Part shown: positions 1 to 11,417 of the stretch, one piece after another
How the letters are laid out: every line of letters begins with the position of its first letter
How positions within the stretch are numbered: the first letter of the stretch is position 1
Origin: Spinacia oleracea
Lineage: Eukaryota; Streptophyta; Magnoliopsida; Caryophyllales; Amaranthaceae
DNA length: 64,000 nt
Direction of reading: 5' to 3'
NCBI RefSeq assembly: GCF_020520425.1
Contig: NC_079491.1
Location: forward strand, 39,174,027 to 39,238,026
The notes under the pieces: generated by a model
Told to the model about the DNA's origin: nothing
Seen by the model: the letters and a program-made list of their open reading frames with translations, nothing else
The model's database searches: none
Position numbers and translations under genes: made by a program

Positions 1-908
1 TTTTAAAAAAAAATCTATGTTTTGATCTCTATGTATTTAATTTCACGTTGAAATTAAGGATTTTTTTACAATAATACGTTCTCTTTTAAAAAAAACAAGT
101 ACGGAAAAAAAAGTTTATAATACATGTTCTGTATGTTAGTAAAAATACATGACTATTTTCATGGTAAGAACATTTTCTTCCCGTCCAATAAAAAAATAAT
201 CACATTTTCTAGCATACAAAACATTTTTCTGATCAGGGTTTTTAATTTTTTTAACCGCAATTATCTTTATTATTGACTTCTTTTCAACTAATATGACCTT
301 AATTATTGAAATAAGTTTCAGGTCCTATAAGTTCAGATAAATTCAGGTAATAAGTTGAAGAGAAAGTTGAAGAGAAATCCCCCTATATGAGTCAACTCTT
401 GAAATAAAGTCAAAAAATTCATTTTCCCTTTCATACTTATTGAATAATGTCATTGGATTTTCAAGTTTAAGATATTTAGTAAGCAGGAAAAAACTAAAGA
501 ATTTTTTTTTCTTAATAGTCGAACTTTTATAACTCTAAACTTTAGGAATAATAACTTTCAATAATCAAAATTACAATGTTTCAAATTCAATAATTATACA
601 CTACATTGGGATAAACTACCTAGCTAGAAAGTTCAATTAGTTAGTCTATGATTCTGGTTTTACATATTTTTTCTCTAAATTCTTGCGTTTAAAAAGTTGT
701 TCTACACTCACTCGTCTATCCATAACTATGATTTTTTATTACTCCTATCAGCGTGGCAACTTGTTATAAAGCAAGAAGTTTGAATATTCAATGAATGAGT
801 AATGTATTGTCGTTTTAAAGTCGAGAATATGATCATGCATATACTTAATGATTTTCTTTGACCAAAGTATAACAATTATCAATTATGAGTTGTGTTGTTA
901 CATTCTTG
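1..908. other. AT-rich intergenic sequence
   Basis: No gene, RNA or clear repeat boundary is visible. The stretch is very AT-rich, with stop codons in all frames. Short phrases around positions 310-360 resemble the interior of the MITE at 909-1012 (AAGTTCAGATAA), so decayed MITE sequence is possible. Confidence 0.5.
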
Positions 909-1012
909 GGCTTTGTTATGTTTGACTTATTTTAACTTATTTTAGGCAAAATAAGTTCAGATAAGTTCATATTAGTTCACTTCAGATAAAATAAGTCGAA
1001 TAGAACGGAGCC
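909..1012. mobile_element. Short MITE with GGCTYTGTT termini
   Basis: About 104 bp bounded by inverted ends: the left reads GGCTTTGTTATGTTTGACTT and the right, reverse-complemented, reads GGCTCCGTTCTATTCGACTT. The interior is AT-rich and non-coding. Termini of the GGCTCTGTT type are common on plant hAT-like MITEs, but I cannot find a clean 8-bp target duplication, so the superfamily is inferred. A similar end is seen near 14570. Confidence 0.5.
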
Positions 1013-2130
1013 TTGGTTGTATATTTTGTAATAAAGTCAAATATATTATTTTATTTTAATTATTTATATTAAAAGAGTCGTAAATCATAGAGCGAAATTT
1101 ATATTAAGAAATAACTTTAACAAAGTACTCCATAAGTTTTAATTTTCCTCTAAATATATTGATATGAACGATCAAAGTTAAATCTCGAAAACAGACACTT
1201 ATTAAGGACTACGTATATAATATACTTTTGAGCATTTTGACATATATTTTTTAAAATATTAATTACACGTGTTATAAAAATTCAAAAAATACTTAATATG
1301 TACAATAAAATATTCAAGAATTTGGGGAAGGTTAGTAGGTGCGTGATTATACTAAAATATTCAACGAATGGAGGAAGTATCCTATAAATAAAATATACTA
1401 AGACAATGACGAAGTTATTAAGGATCCAAAGGGGCATGGGTCTCTGTTAACTTTAAAAAAATAGTATACCAAATAGGCCTAGTCTAATATGTTATTCATT
1501 TTTTTTATAAATTAGTATACCAAACAGGCTCAATTTAATATGTTAATTATTCCCCACTTTCCTAAATATTGACTCATTACAATTTTAATCTCACATAAAA
1601 TGTATTTGGTCCCACCACTTTTATTTATTCTCAACTTCATAGTACAACCAATTCATCACAAAAACATTTTTGGTGCATGCATGGGGTAAACAATTACGAA
1701 GGGATCGAGTACTCCTATATAACTACTACTATTATGTACGAAATGTGTGTTTGATTCCTTAGATTCTAATATAATAGTGTATATTTAATTTTATTCACCT
1801 ATATACTATATAGACGTATTTAATTTATAGAAGTTAGTAAATTATTATTTATTTTTTGGTTGGAGAAGTTAGTAAATTATAAATACAAACCTGTTACCTA
1901 AATTGGTATATGATACTTTCCTTATTGTTTGGGTTGGAGAAGTATTCGATACTTTTTTTTTAATTCTTGTTTCTTTTCAATTGTTTCCTTTGAATATAAA
2001 ATCTATGACCTAAATAGGTTAATATGGAAAGTTTGGTTACAGTAATTTTTTTGCTAATAAATATGCACTTTGTATATTTAGTAATAAAATCCTAGATACT
2101 ATTTTTTAAATTATTTACTTATATTAAAAA
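1013..2130. other. AT-rich intergenic sequence, no gene seen
   Basis: No coding or RNA feature can be supported. Sequence is AT-rich with many homopolymers; similar phrases recur at 1475-1535, suggesting a small local duplication. Confidence 0.5.
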
Positions 2131-2235
2131 GAGAGGCCAATCAATGAGTGACCAATCAATGAGTGACAAATGTCATCACCACATTGATTTCCTCTCTTTT
2201 AGTATATTACTAGTATAGCACCCATGGGATGCACG
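2131..2235 (-). mobile_element. Helitron-like terminus
   Basis: Contains an inverted-repeat module (AAAGAGAGGCCAATCAATGA at one side, CATTGATTTCCTCTCTTT at the other) followed by ACTAGTATAGCACCCATGGG and GATGCACG. Read on the minus strand this gives a short GC hairpin, then CTAG followed by T. That is the layout of a plant Helitron 3' end (hairpin, about 10 bp, CTRR, T). The same module recurs at 5905-6001 and 10706-10785 and, shortened, near 4830-4880. No Rep/helicase gene is present, so this would be non-autonomous. Confidence 0.45.
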
Positions 2236-3080
2236 ATTTACAATCTACTACACAAAATACTCCCTATTAAATTGACATGAAATCTAAACTATATCCATAG
2301 ACAATTAACCAAAATAAAGCTTGTAGATATTCTTCTAAATTAAAATTAATCGTGGATAGTTTTACTTTCATTCTCATTCATTACCCGTGTAACATAAAGT
2401 AATTCTCATATACCCTTTATTTATATAGAGCTTGTAGAACTAATACACAAAATATACTCACATAATACTCGCCCCGCATTTATCTCATTACTCGATCACT
2501 TATCACTTAGACACATCATGTACATTACTCCGCTAGAGATGACTTTTAGTCAAGGAAGGGCTGGCGCGGAGGATTGTCACTCCGCACCCGTACTCACATT
2601 AAAATATCATCCTTATCCCTGCCACCAACGATATATATGTACGTTACCGACCTACAAAATAAAATTCATTCCCGCTCCATCACCCACCCATTTATCCAAA
2701 TTCATCTCAAACCAACCATATACCCTTTTTTTTGGTAGTTTTCAATTTAATTTAAAACCCTATTTAGAGTATTTTCCAAATTGGTTGTCTTATTAGAGTA
2801 ATTGAATAAATAAATAAAATGTTATAATATGTAGGTTAGTTGTAAAAAATGTTATTCATAATCAATTAGATGAAGGGTATGTGAGGTGGGAGGGTTAAAT
2901 CTAAAATTCATCATTGCCTTGTCACTCGAGGCAGATACATTTTCTATCCGCATCACCCACCAAATTAAAGTTTTCCACCAACCCTTCCAACTCGGGGCGT
3001 TGCATAAGGATCTCCCCGAAACCCGTCCCACTTGACAATCTGACATTCCTATATTTGGTCAATAATTCATGTTACCTTCA
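2236..3080. repeat. Helitron-family interior, copy 1
   Basis: Follows the Helitron-like end and is partly repeated at 6002-6660, 7130-7736 and 8516-8880. Shared landmarks in order are a stretch about a decayed open frame, TAGAGATGACTTT, a GC-rich patch with ACCCGTACTC, CACCCACCC, and GACAATCTGACAT. No intact gene; small frames here are not conserved between the copies. Confidence 0.4.
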
Positions 3081-3941
3081 ATTAACTTTCTAATAAACTC
3101 ACTCCGACCCTTTTGATTGCGCCATGGCCAAAATTCAGTTTATTAAGAATTGAGTATAAAATGTGAACATAAGTTGATAAAGTAGTCACATGAGAGAAGA
3201 GATAGAGAGAGAGCAAGTGGGAAATTTTTTCGTTTAATGTATGGATTAATCTCAAACGGACACACCAAAGATGAATATGAGGAAAATAAAGGGACATAAG
3301 AACTATATATTGAATAAAATATTTGTGAAAGAGTAAAGAAGTGATATTTTTTATATAACTTCCTCCGTTTCTATATAGTTGGAACATACACATTATCACA
3401 CTTTAAGAAAAAAGAATCAATTTTTTTTAATATAAGGGTATAAGTGAAAATGGGTTATGTTATTTTATTTGGTGTTTGAGAGGTTATAGTTAATAAAGAG
3501 AGTAAAGTATGAGGTAGAAATGTCAAATTATACAAAATAGTTTTGCACTTATAGTGTGTTGCAACTTTTCTGTTTTAGAAAAGCGTTGCATTTTTTTCGT
3601 TTTAGGGAGTGTTGTAAATAAAAAATAGAGAAAATACTATTTAATACCTTTTCTAAAATAATAGTTGAGACTCTTATAATATTATAAGTACTACGTAGTA
3701 AGAGTACGTACAATTTTGTAATAGTCATATTTTAAATACTACGAAGTCGGAGTACATATGATTGAATAATAGTCATATCGTAATTTCACCAATATTATAT
3801 TACGCAGTGTATATAGAATGCATGCATGCATATATACCCATTTGGAAAAAAACATACATTATAGTACATTTATATATATGTTAATAATAAAATCATACAT
3901 TTTGGTCATAACTTTATGTTAAGAAAAAAATAAAAAATATA
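3081..3941. other. AT-rich sequence, possible MITE remains
   Basis: No gene. A Stowaway-like left end (CTTCCTCCGTTTCTATATAG) lies near 3360 and a weak right end (AGGGAGTGTTG) near 3605, but the two ends pair poorly, so I do not call an element. Confidence 0.35.
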
Positions 3942-4469
3942 CTTCCTCCGTTCATAAATACTCGCATCGTTTGTCACTTTCACGATGTCAATGCACAATT
4001 TAGATCGTCAATATCTTAAATTCTATTCAAGCAAAAATTATACTCCCTCCGTCCCAGATTAGTTGTTAAACTTACCTTTGCACAAAGTAACGTTTGTCAA
4101 ATGTTATTTTATTGAAAAAGTAGATGTGATACGAGTTAGTGGGGGGTTTTTTTTTTAATTGAATGAGAGAGGGTGTGGGGACACAAAAAAATTTAGTGGG
4201 AAGAGAGAGACAATATAATTATTGTGGGGTCATTCCTAATTTAGAAGTGTAACAACTAATCTGGGACGGACGAAAAAGGAAAGTGTAACAACTAATCTGG
4301 GACGGAGGGAGTAAAAGTTGATATTTTAAAAATAAGTATGGAGACGAATCTAACAAAATCCCACATGATTAAGTTTTATTTGACATGTAAATCACCAACA
4401 ATAGTCAAAGTGGAATATGTGAATAGTGTAAAAATATCAAACGTTGCAAGTATTTATGAACATAGGAAA
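3942..4469. mobile_element. Stowaway-like MITE, host of a nested MITE
   Basis: The left end ACTTCCTCCGTTCATAAATA pairs with the right end, whose reverse complement reads ATTTCCTATGTTCATAAATA. TA lies at both boundaries (3940-3941 and 4470-4471), the usual Stowaway/Tc1-mariner target duplication. Without the 4043-4311 insertion the element would be about 260 bp. Confidence 0.65.
4043..4311. mobile_element. Nested Stowaway MITE
   Basis: Ends CTCCCTCCGTCCCAGATTAG on the left and its inverse on the right, flanked by TA at 4041-4042 and 4312-4313. It sits inside the MITE 3942-4469. The right end is duplicated: a second near-identical terminus (AACTAATCTGGGACGGACG) lies at about 4253-4272, 35 bp inside the outer one. 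Confidence 0.75.
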
Positions 4470-5140
4470 TATAATTTTTGAGCAACCTAATAAACATACA
4501 TTCTAGTACGGAGTATATATATTTCAATTTGATCATAAGTTTTTGTTTAATATTTTTTTAGTTATCGTATAAAAGATGTTAAATAATGATTATATTGTTT
4601 TGGTACTGTTCATATACAGATATACTCTGTCTCTAATATTTTTCCATAATATCTTTGTGATAGACAATAGAAGTCAATAACATCTTTAAATTAAATAGTT
4701 TCTTGAATTTAGTATATAGATATTATTTTATACCGTATATTCAATAATATAGATTGTATTATCTATATACTTCGAAGTAATATAAATGATATGCTATTAA
4801 GCAATAAAAAGTAAAAGTAAAATTAAAAATGACATTTGTCAACACCACGTTGAGGTACCCTCTCTTTTAGTACAGTATATAAATAGATAGATACATCATA
4901 GTGTCTTGTACTCTGTAGCATATATCAATTTTTAGATTAATAATAAAAATTTACATGAAATGTGTCAGCTTAAGGTAGTGTCTGACAACTTACGTAGTAC
5001 TTGTATATTTATGCTATATATATTTCGCAGAATATTCATTATAAATGGTAATTTACTTAGTGCATCATATTTACATAACGTTCACATAAGCCGATTGGGA
5101 ATAGAATAATATGCATATTTTACAAATTCTATTTTTTTTA
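4470..5140. other. AT-rich sequence with a Helitron-end fragment
   Basis: No gene. Positions 4830-4880 hold a shortened copy of the Helitron-like terminal module (ACATTTGTCAACACCAC, then CCTCTCTTTTAGTAC). The remainder is AT-rich and unrecognised. Confidence 0.4.
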
Positions 5141-5972
5141 GTATTAAAAATAATCAAAATAGTAAATAAGTATTTCATAGTGTAATTGATTTATTACCAA
5201 AGCAATTAGAAGGTTTAAGTAAAAAAATATACGAAGTTTATTATCACATTTATTGCCATATTAATTATTTGAAGTAGATTATTGTTTATTAAAGAGATTA
5301 TACTTGCAGTAAATGATATGGGTATTAAATTTGTATTATGTAAGTATTTAGACAAATCCAACAAAATGATACGGAGTACATGACTATGTTCATCATCTAT
5401 ATTAATAGTCACCAAATAACATTAAAATTACATAGATGTGTGAATATAATAGTTAGTGTAAAAATAAAAGAGTTGCATCTAAAAAATTGAGGAGTTACAT
5501 AGTAGAGTAGTACATATAAATATTACTTATAATTATCGAATTTAGTTGTAAAAATATTATACAATATTATAGTAACCTTTTTTATACTATATTAATACTT
5601 CGTTGATTTTCTAATTTATTTGTATTCTAATTATGTAAGTACAAATCGGTAGATTACATTAATTATTTTTTGTAAATATCCTACTACGTAATCAGTATAA
5701 TAGATTTTTTTTTAATAAAAGTATAATCATATATTGTTATATTTGTTACCAAAATATAAAAACATATTTTATAAAGTATTCCTCATGTATAGAATGACAT
5801 CTTTTTTTTAGGAAAATAGAATCAAATACTTTATTAGTTTATTGGGTAAAAAGGTAACAAAATAATTTACAATCAAGTATTTTTTATTTATTTATTTTAT
5901 ATCTAAAAGAGAGGCCAATCAATGAGTGACATTTGTCATCACCACATTCATTTCCTCTCTTTTAGTATAATA
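5141..5972. repeat. Segmental duplication, copy 1 (SINE-free)
   Basis: Matches 9658-10785 along most of its length with scattered substitutions and short indels. At 5325-5339 it holds a single uninterrupted TTAAATTTGTATTAT, exactly the sequence duplicated on both sides of the SINE in the other copy. This copy therefore preserves the pre-insertion site. A small minus-strand frame at 5215-5415 has no recognisable product. Confidence 0.75.
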
Positions 5973-6001
5973 TACTAGTATAATACCCGTGCGATGCACG
6001 A
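5905..6001 (-). mobile_element. Helitron-like terminus
   Basis: AAAGAGAGGCCAATCAATGA and CATTTCCTCTCTTT modules are followed by ACTAGTATAATACCCGTGCG and ATGCACG. On the minus strand this is the near-perfect hairpin CGTGCATCGCACGGG, then TATTATACTAG and T, as expected of a Helitron 3' end. Confidence 0.5.
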
Positions 6002-6146
6002 TATAATCATCTAAATGTAAATTTATATGAAATCTGTAGACAATATCATCAAAATAGTACTTATGGATATTTTCCAAATTAAAACTAAGGATGGATAAAT
6101 TTGTTATTGCTCATTCATTTTCTTATTTATTAAAACAAATAAGGGT

Positions 6147-6219
<73 letters not shown>

Positions 6220-6660
6220 TCCCACTTGTGTCAAGCATAAAGTTATCTCGTCCACCCTTTACTAATTGGATAGTAATACCTACTTAATACTCGCACGGTC
6301 ACCCCATTAACCTCATTACCTGATCACTTAGCACCTACATACACTACTTACTTTATTCACTTAGATATGACTTTGAGGCGGGGCGGGCTCTGCAGACGCG
6401 TATCCGCCTACAATTCTCTTCCCCATCTTCTCCATCAACGATAGGAACGACACCCACCACTCCCAATCCGCGTCTCGGGAGGTATAAAATAAATTTCATC
6501 CCCTATCATCACCCCCCTCCCCCCGGTATACCCACACCTGCCTCAAACCCATCCTTAGGTTCAACTTTTTTTTTTTTGGTAAAAGTTTTAAATTTTAAAA
6601 ACTCGATTTTAGAGTCTTTGACAATTCGTTTGCCTGAATAGAGTAAATGAATAAATAAAA
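6002..6660. repeat. Helitron-family interior, copy 2, with (TA)n
   Basis: Second copy of the sequence at 2236-3080. It is interrupted by a (TA)n tract at about 6149-6212. No gene. Confidence 0.4.
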
Positions 6661-6678
6661 AATATTGTAATATGTAAG

Positions 6679-6681
<3 letters not shown>

Positions 6682-6764
<83 letters not shown>
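6682..6764. repeat. (TA)n microsatellite
   Basis: About 41 TA units ending directly at the left terminus of a MULE-type MITE. Confidence 0.95.
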
Positions 6765-6767
<3 letters not shown>

Positions 6768-6924
6768 GCCGGTTATAGAGGCTTAGAGAGTCTGTTAGTT
6801 TTAATCTTAATGAGTTATTAGCGTTAATATGGGCCGTAGATCAAAATCCAAGGGTTGAGGATGAGAGTTCTCATTAAAAGAGGGGTTTTCATTATAAGAG
6901 GGGTTCTCATGAGAATCGACCCTA
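6765..6924. mobile_element. 160-bp MITE of the element C MULE family
   Basis: Begins GGGGCCGGTT immediately after (TA)n and ends GGTTCTCATGAGAATCGACC. The right end, reverse-complemented, matches the left 100 bp of element C (56103), including the tandem TGAGAAC units and CAACCCTTGGATTTTGAT. It is an internally deleted, non-coding derivative mobilised in trans if at all. Confidence 0.7.
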
Positions 6925-7736
6925 AAAACCCGCCCCACAGACAATCTGACATCCCTATATTCGTTAAATAATCCGCTTTTTCTTTCAACTAACTTTTAAA
7001 TATATTGACATAAGTTTATTACGTAGTATTAAAATTGATTGTTTTAGCTATTATATTGATGAAAATATTAAAGAGTGATATACATAATTAGGAGGTGAGT
7101 GTTCTCAAATCCAATTGATTCAAACTCGCCCCTTCCGATGCACGGTTTATGATATGAATATTAAATTTGCATATCTAAACTATAACTATAGACAATTATC
7201 ACCAAAATAGAGCTTATAGATAATTTTCTTATTAAACTAATGATTGCTCGGTATGTTACTGCCCCATTCCATGTCTTATTTATTTACCAAATTCAAAATA
7301 GAAAAATAAGGGCACGTAGATATATTTACGTTCTTCCCCTTTCATAACAAACCCATGTCAAACATAAATTTATTCTCATCCGTTCTTTACTTCGATAGTC
7401 ATAACCATTTAACTCATATATTATCTAAATCATTACTCGATCATTTAACACCTACCCCACCATATACTTTATTCAGCTAGAGATATCTTCGAAGCGGGGT
7501 GGTGCTGGTTCCCCAACACAATCTAAAATTCTCATTCACATGTCCGTCACCACGATAGGTGTCATACTCATCCCCGTCCTCATTCCCGCCTCGTAGGAAA
7601 AAAATAAAATTAACTCCGCTTCATCCCCGTCCGTGTATCTACACCCGCCTCAAACCAAGTCCTAGACGGCTTAACCCAACATTATTTTTTGATAAGAGAG
7701 TTTTGAATTTTAAAACTCTAAGAGTATTAGAGAATT
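6925..7736. repeat. Helitron-family interior, rest of copy 2 and copy 3
   Basis: 6925-7000 resumes the copy interrupted by the MITE (GACAATCTGACATCCCTATA). From about 7130 a further copy starts after a degraded GATGCACGG hairpin. A 73-residue plus-strand frame at 7559-7780 is not conserved in the other copies and is not called. Confidence 0.4.
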
Positions 7737-8460
7737 TGGTTGTCTGGTTACATTATACTTTGGACACATATAACTTATAGATATTTTCCTAATTAATTAA
7801 AGTTAATGATGGATAAATATGTTATTCCCTATTCGGTTTCTTATTTATTGAAAAAAATGAAACAAATAAGGGTACATAGACAAAATTATTTCCCTCCCTA
7901 TTCATCACACGTGTCAAACCTAGCCCTAGAGCACCCGACATTATTTTTCGGTAGGAGAGTTTATTTTAAAACTCTATTCTAGAGTATTTGACAATATGGT
8001 TGTCTGATTACATTATAATTTGGACACGTACAGCTTATGAACATTCTCCTAATTAAAACTAATGATGGATACATTTTTTATTGCACATTCAGTATCTTAC
8101 TTATTAAAAAAAGAAAAAAAATAAAGGTACATAAAACAAATTATTTTCATCCCCACTCATCACATGTGTCAAACCTAGCCCTAGACGGATGGACCCAACA
8201 TTACTTTTTGTAAGAGAGTTTTGAATTTTAAAACTCAAATCTCAATTTGGTTGTCTGATTACACTATACTTTGGACACATATACCTTATAGATGTTCTCC
8301 TAATTTAAATTAATGATGAAATTTTTTGCTATTTCCCCATTCGGTATCTTGTTTATTATAAAAATAGAGACAAATAAAGAATCATAAACAAAGTTATTTT
8401 CATCTCTATTCATCACATGTGTCAATCATAGTGTTATTTTCATCCACCCTTTACTTTGAT
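7737..8460. repeat. Tandem repeat, about 3 copies of 255 bp
   Basis: GGTTGTCTG recurs at 7737, 7998 and 8249, each time followed by TTACATTATACTTTGGACAC-like sequence, AATGATGGA, a TTATT-rich patch and CATCACATGTGTCAA. Units differ by substitutions and small indels. This is local amplification of part of the Helitron-family interior. Confidence 0.65.
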
Positions 8461-8515
8461 GGTCCCATGTGTCAATCATAATGTTATTCTCATCCACCCT
8501 TACTTTGATAGTCAT
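8417..8515. repeat. 50-bp tandem duplication
   Basis: GTGTCAATCATA starts at 8419 and again at 8469, with TTTCATCCACCC and ACTTTGAT shared after each. Two copies, few mismatches. Confidence 0.75.
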
Positions 8516-9657
8516 ATTTATATCATTATCCGAGCACTTAACAACTACTCCACTATTTTATTTATTCAGCTAGTAATAACTTTGAAGCTGGTCAGAGTCT
8601 CCACAGTCGTACTCGTCTAAAATTCTTATCCTTATTCCCGTCACCCACGATGAGAAAAGTACTCACCCCTCCCAATCTCCTTCTAACGGGTTAAAAGTAA
8701 AACTCATCTCCAATCTATCACCCACCCGTTTATCCACACTCGCCTCAAACCCATCCCATGACTCAATTTTTTTTTTTGGTAAGAGAGTTTTGAATTTTAA
8801 AATTCTACTACAGAGTCTTCTACAATTCCAGTATCTTATTAGAATAATTGAGTAAATAAAAAAATATTATAATATGTAATCTCTCCGTCCGGATTTAATT
8901 GTTGCAATAGTCTATTCATGAATTTTTATGCGATAAGTTATCGTAAGCTTATATTATATAGTATAATAGAAAAATAGGTTTGATGGGATATAGTGAGATT
9001 TTTTTTTATATAGAAAAAGTATAGGAGAGAGAATTAGAGAGAGACATAGCTCCACATCGATTTTCGTTATCCAAAATTACACGCAAAGATCTTTCATTAG
9101 ATTACAATGTAAAATAAAGGCAAATATATTATCCATGAAATGATCAAAGATAAATAAACTAATAATCCAAAATGAAACTACAAAATCTTTAAATTACTTT
9201 TCATTTAAAAGATTAAGGAACTGTTAAATAAAAGGCATAGTAGAAATTTTAAATTCGAGAAAGAAAAGATACAAAGTTGTTACACAATTTCTTCTTTCAA
9301 TAAGCATGTTTTACAAAACCTTGATAAATACTACTTTGAATATTAAAGCAAAGATAAATATTTGTTATACATATCCTCAGTCAATATAAGACACATATTT
9401 TAAATAAAAATTGACAATATATACATACAATTAGTCATTAGTAAATTTAAGTTAAATATTTTAATACATGCTAAGAGATGTTAAATATTTTAAATAAAAA
9501 GATATTTTAGACAACCTTGTTAAAATGTTTTTATTCTTATTTTAAACAGATTATTGTCACATTGTAAATAATGCGATATTGAAGTAGATTCCCATTATAA
9601 CTTTTAGTCAATGAACTTGAAGTATGTACAACATATTTCAACATGTTATTTTTGTAG
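8516..9657. other. Helitron-family remnant, then AT-rich sequence
   Basis: 8516-8880 is another copy of the Helitron-family interior. An unpaired Stowaway-like start (CTCTCCGTCCGGATTTAATT) lies at about 8880. 8930-9657 is AT-rich with no recognised feature. Confidence 0.4.
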
Positions 9658-9873
9658 TATTAAAAATAATTAAATTTTTTATTTCCATAAGTAAATAAGT
9701 ATTTCATAGTGTAATTGATTTATTACCAAAGTAATTAGAAGGTTTAAGTAAAAAACATACGAAGTTTATTATCACATTTATTGCCATATTAAATGTTTGG
9801 AAGTAGATTATTGTTTATTGAAGAGATTGTACTTGCAGTACATGAAATGATATGGGTATTAAATTTGTATTAT

Positions 9874-10065
9874 TTTTTTTTTTTTGGTTCTACTACGAGG
9901 AGTTCCCACCGCTTTCGGCGAGGTAATCTCCCGTGGGAGTTTGCATGGGTACCTCGATGGGCAGCATCCCTCCCAGTTGAGATTTTTTCCATTCCCAAGG
10001 CTCGAACCCGAGACCTTGGTTAAGGAGCAAGAGGCCCTTAACCACTCATGCCAACCTCAATTGGT
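9874..10065 (-). mobile_element. tRNA-derived SINE
   Basis: On the minus strand it starts with a tRNA-like head carrying a Pol III box A-like TGGCATGAGTGGTTAAG and a box B GGTTCGAGCC about 40 bp later. It then has a unique body and ends in a run of A (T run at 9874-9885). A 15-bp target-site duplication, TTAAATTTGTATTAT, flanks it at 9859-9873 and 10066-10080. The length (192 bp), internal promoter and A tail are typical of plant SINEs transcribed by RNA polymerase III and mobilised by LINE machinery. Two overlapping small frames here are spurious. Confidence 0.88.
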
Positions 10066-10705
10066 TTAAATTTGTATTATGTAAGTATTTAGACAAATCC
10101 AACAAAATGATACGGAGTACATGACTATGTTCATCATCTATATTAATAGTCATCAAATAACATTAAAATTACAGAGATGTGCGAATATAATAGTTAGTGT
10201 AAAAATAAAAGAGTTGTATCTAAAAAATTGAGGAGATACATAGTAGAGTAGTAGATAGATTAGGTTACGCAAGTTTTTCTCGTGTTTAAGGAAGTTACAT
10301 ACTCCGTACTTTCTTTTTTAAAGTAATAAAATATTACTTATAATTATCGAATTTAGTTGTAAAAATATTATACAATATTATAGTATCCTTTTTTTATACT
10401 ATATTCATACTTCGTTGATTTTCAAATTTATTTTCATTCTAATTATATAAGTACAAATCGGTAGATTACATTAATTATTTTTTGTAAATATCCTACTACG
10501 TAATCCGTATAATGGATTAATGTTTTTCATAAAAATATAATCATATATTGTTATATTTGTTACCAAAATATAAAAAACAGATTTTATAAAGTATTCCTCA
10601 TGTATAGAATGACATTTTTTTTAGGAAAATAGAATCAAATATTTTATTGGGTAAAAAGGTAACAAAATAATTTACAATCAAGTATTTTATTTTTTGATTT
10701 TTTTA

Positions 10706-10785
10706 TATCTAAAAGAGAGGCCAATCAATGAGTGACATTTGTCATCACCACATTGATTTCCTCTCTTTTAGTATAATATATAGAT
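10706..10785. mobile_element. Helitron-like terminal module
   Basis: Same paired module as at 5905-6001 (AAAGAGAGGCCAATCAATGA and CATTGATTTCCTCTCTTT) but lacking the GTGCGATGCACG hairpin; it runs into ATATATAGATAGATA instead. Confidence 0.4.
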
Positions 10786-11417
10786 AGATATAGATTGTGT
10801 TTCAAATTACATGCTTCGTATAAAATAATGATACAATAAATAACCGTTAATCTATCTATATTATATATTAATAGGTGTTTTTATAAACGTCTATATTGTT
10901 GTAATAATTAGGCTTTCAATGCAAAATACTAGAATAAGAATAAGAACGTGTTTAGAAAAATGTTGTGTCGTGGTAACCAAATCGTTGCCTTGAAAACGAG
11001 ATTCGGTGCAACCAGAGTGCACAATTGTATTCACCGATTCGTTCCCTAAGATTTACACAACTCTCATCACACAGAGGAAATTTTGGGTGATGGGATGGAG
11101 CCACATAAACTTATGCCAAAAAAAGGAAAAGGAGAGGAGAGGAATAAATAACAAGTGTGTATATTTCCCATATTGTTTTTTCCAAAATGAAAGAGCATAT
11201 ATATAATACTCCAATCAAGAAGTGAAAGAAGCTATAAGGTTTTAGGAAAACCAATCACCAAAGGAAGTCCAAAGATCTAAAGAGATCAATGGCCATCAAG
11301 AGCAATAAAATGACTCATAATAATGAGAGATTTAATTATCTCCATAAACATGGAGAATAACCACAAAGAACCACTCATCAAAATCAGTAAAAGAGATGTT
11401 ACATATGACTTAGTGGA
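10786..11417. other. Left flank of the solo LTR
   Basis: No gene. Sequence at 11240-11390 (GGAAGTCCAAAG, CAATGGCCATCA) is weakly similar to 13515-13600 on the other side of the LTR. This suggests the LTR inserted within a locally duplicated sequence. Confidence 0.35.

Larger units (their letters stand above)
9658..10785. repeat. Segmental duplication, copy 2 (carries a SINE)
   Basis: Homologous to 5141-5972, with the same order of landmarks (ACGAAGTTTATTATCACATT, GATACGGAGTACATGACTAT, ATGAGTGACATTTGTCATCA). It is interrupted by the SINE at 9874-10065 and also contains 60-70 bp near 10250-10310 not seen in copy 1. Confidence 0.75.

Noticed and set aside
7559-7780. 73-residue plus-strand frame
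   Set aside because: Lies in a multi-copy Helitron-family repeat and is not open in the other copies.
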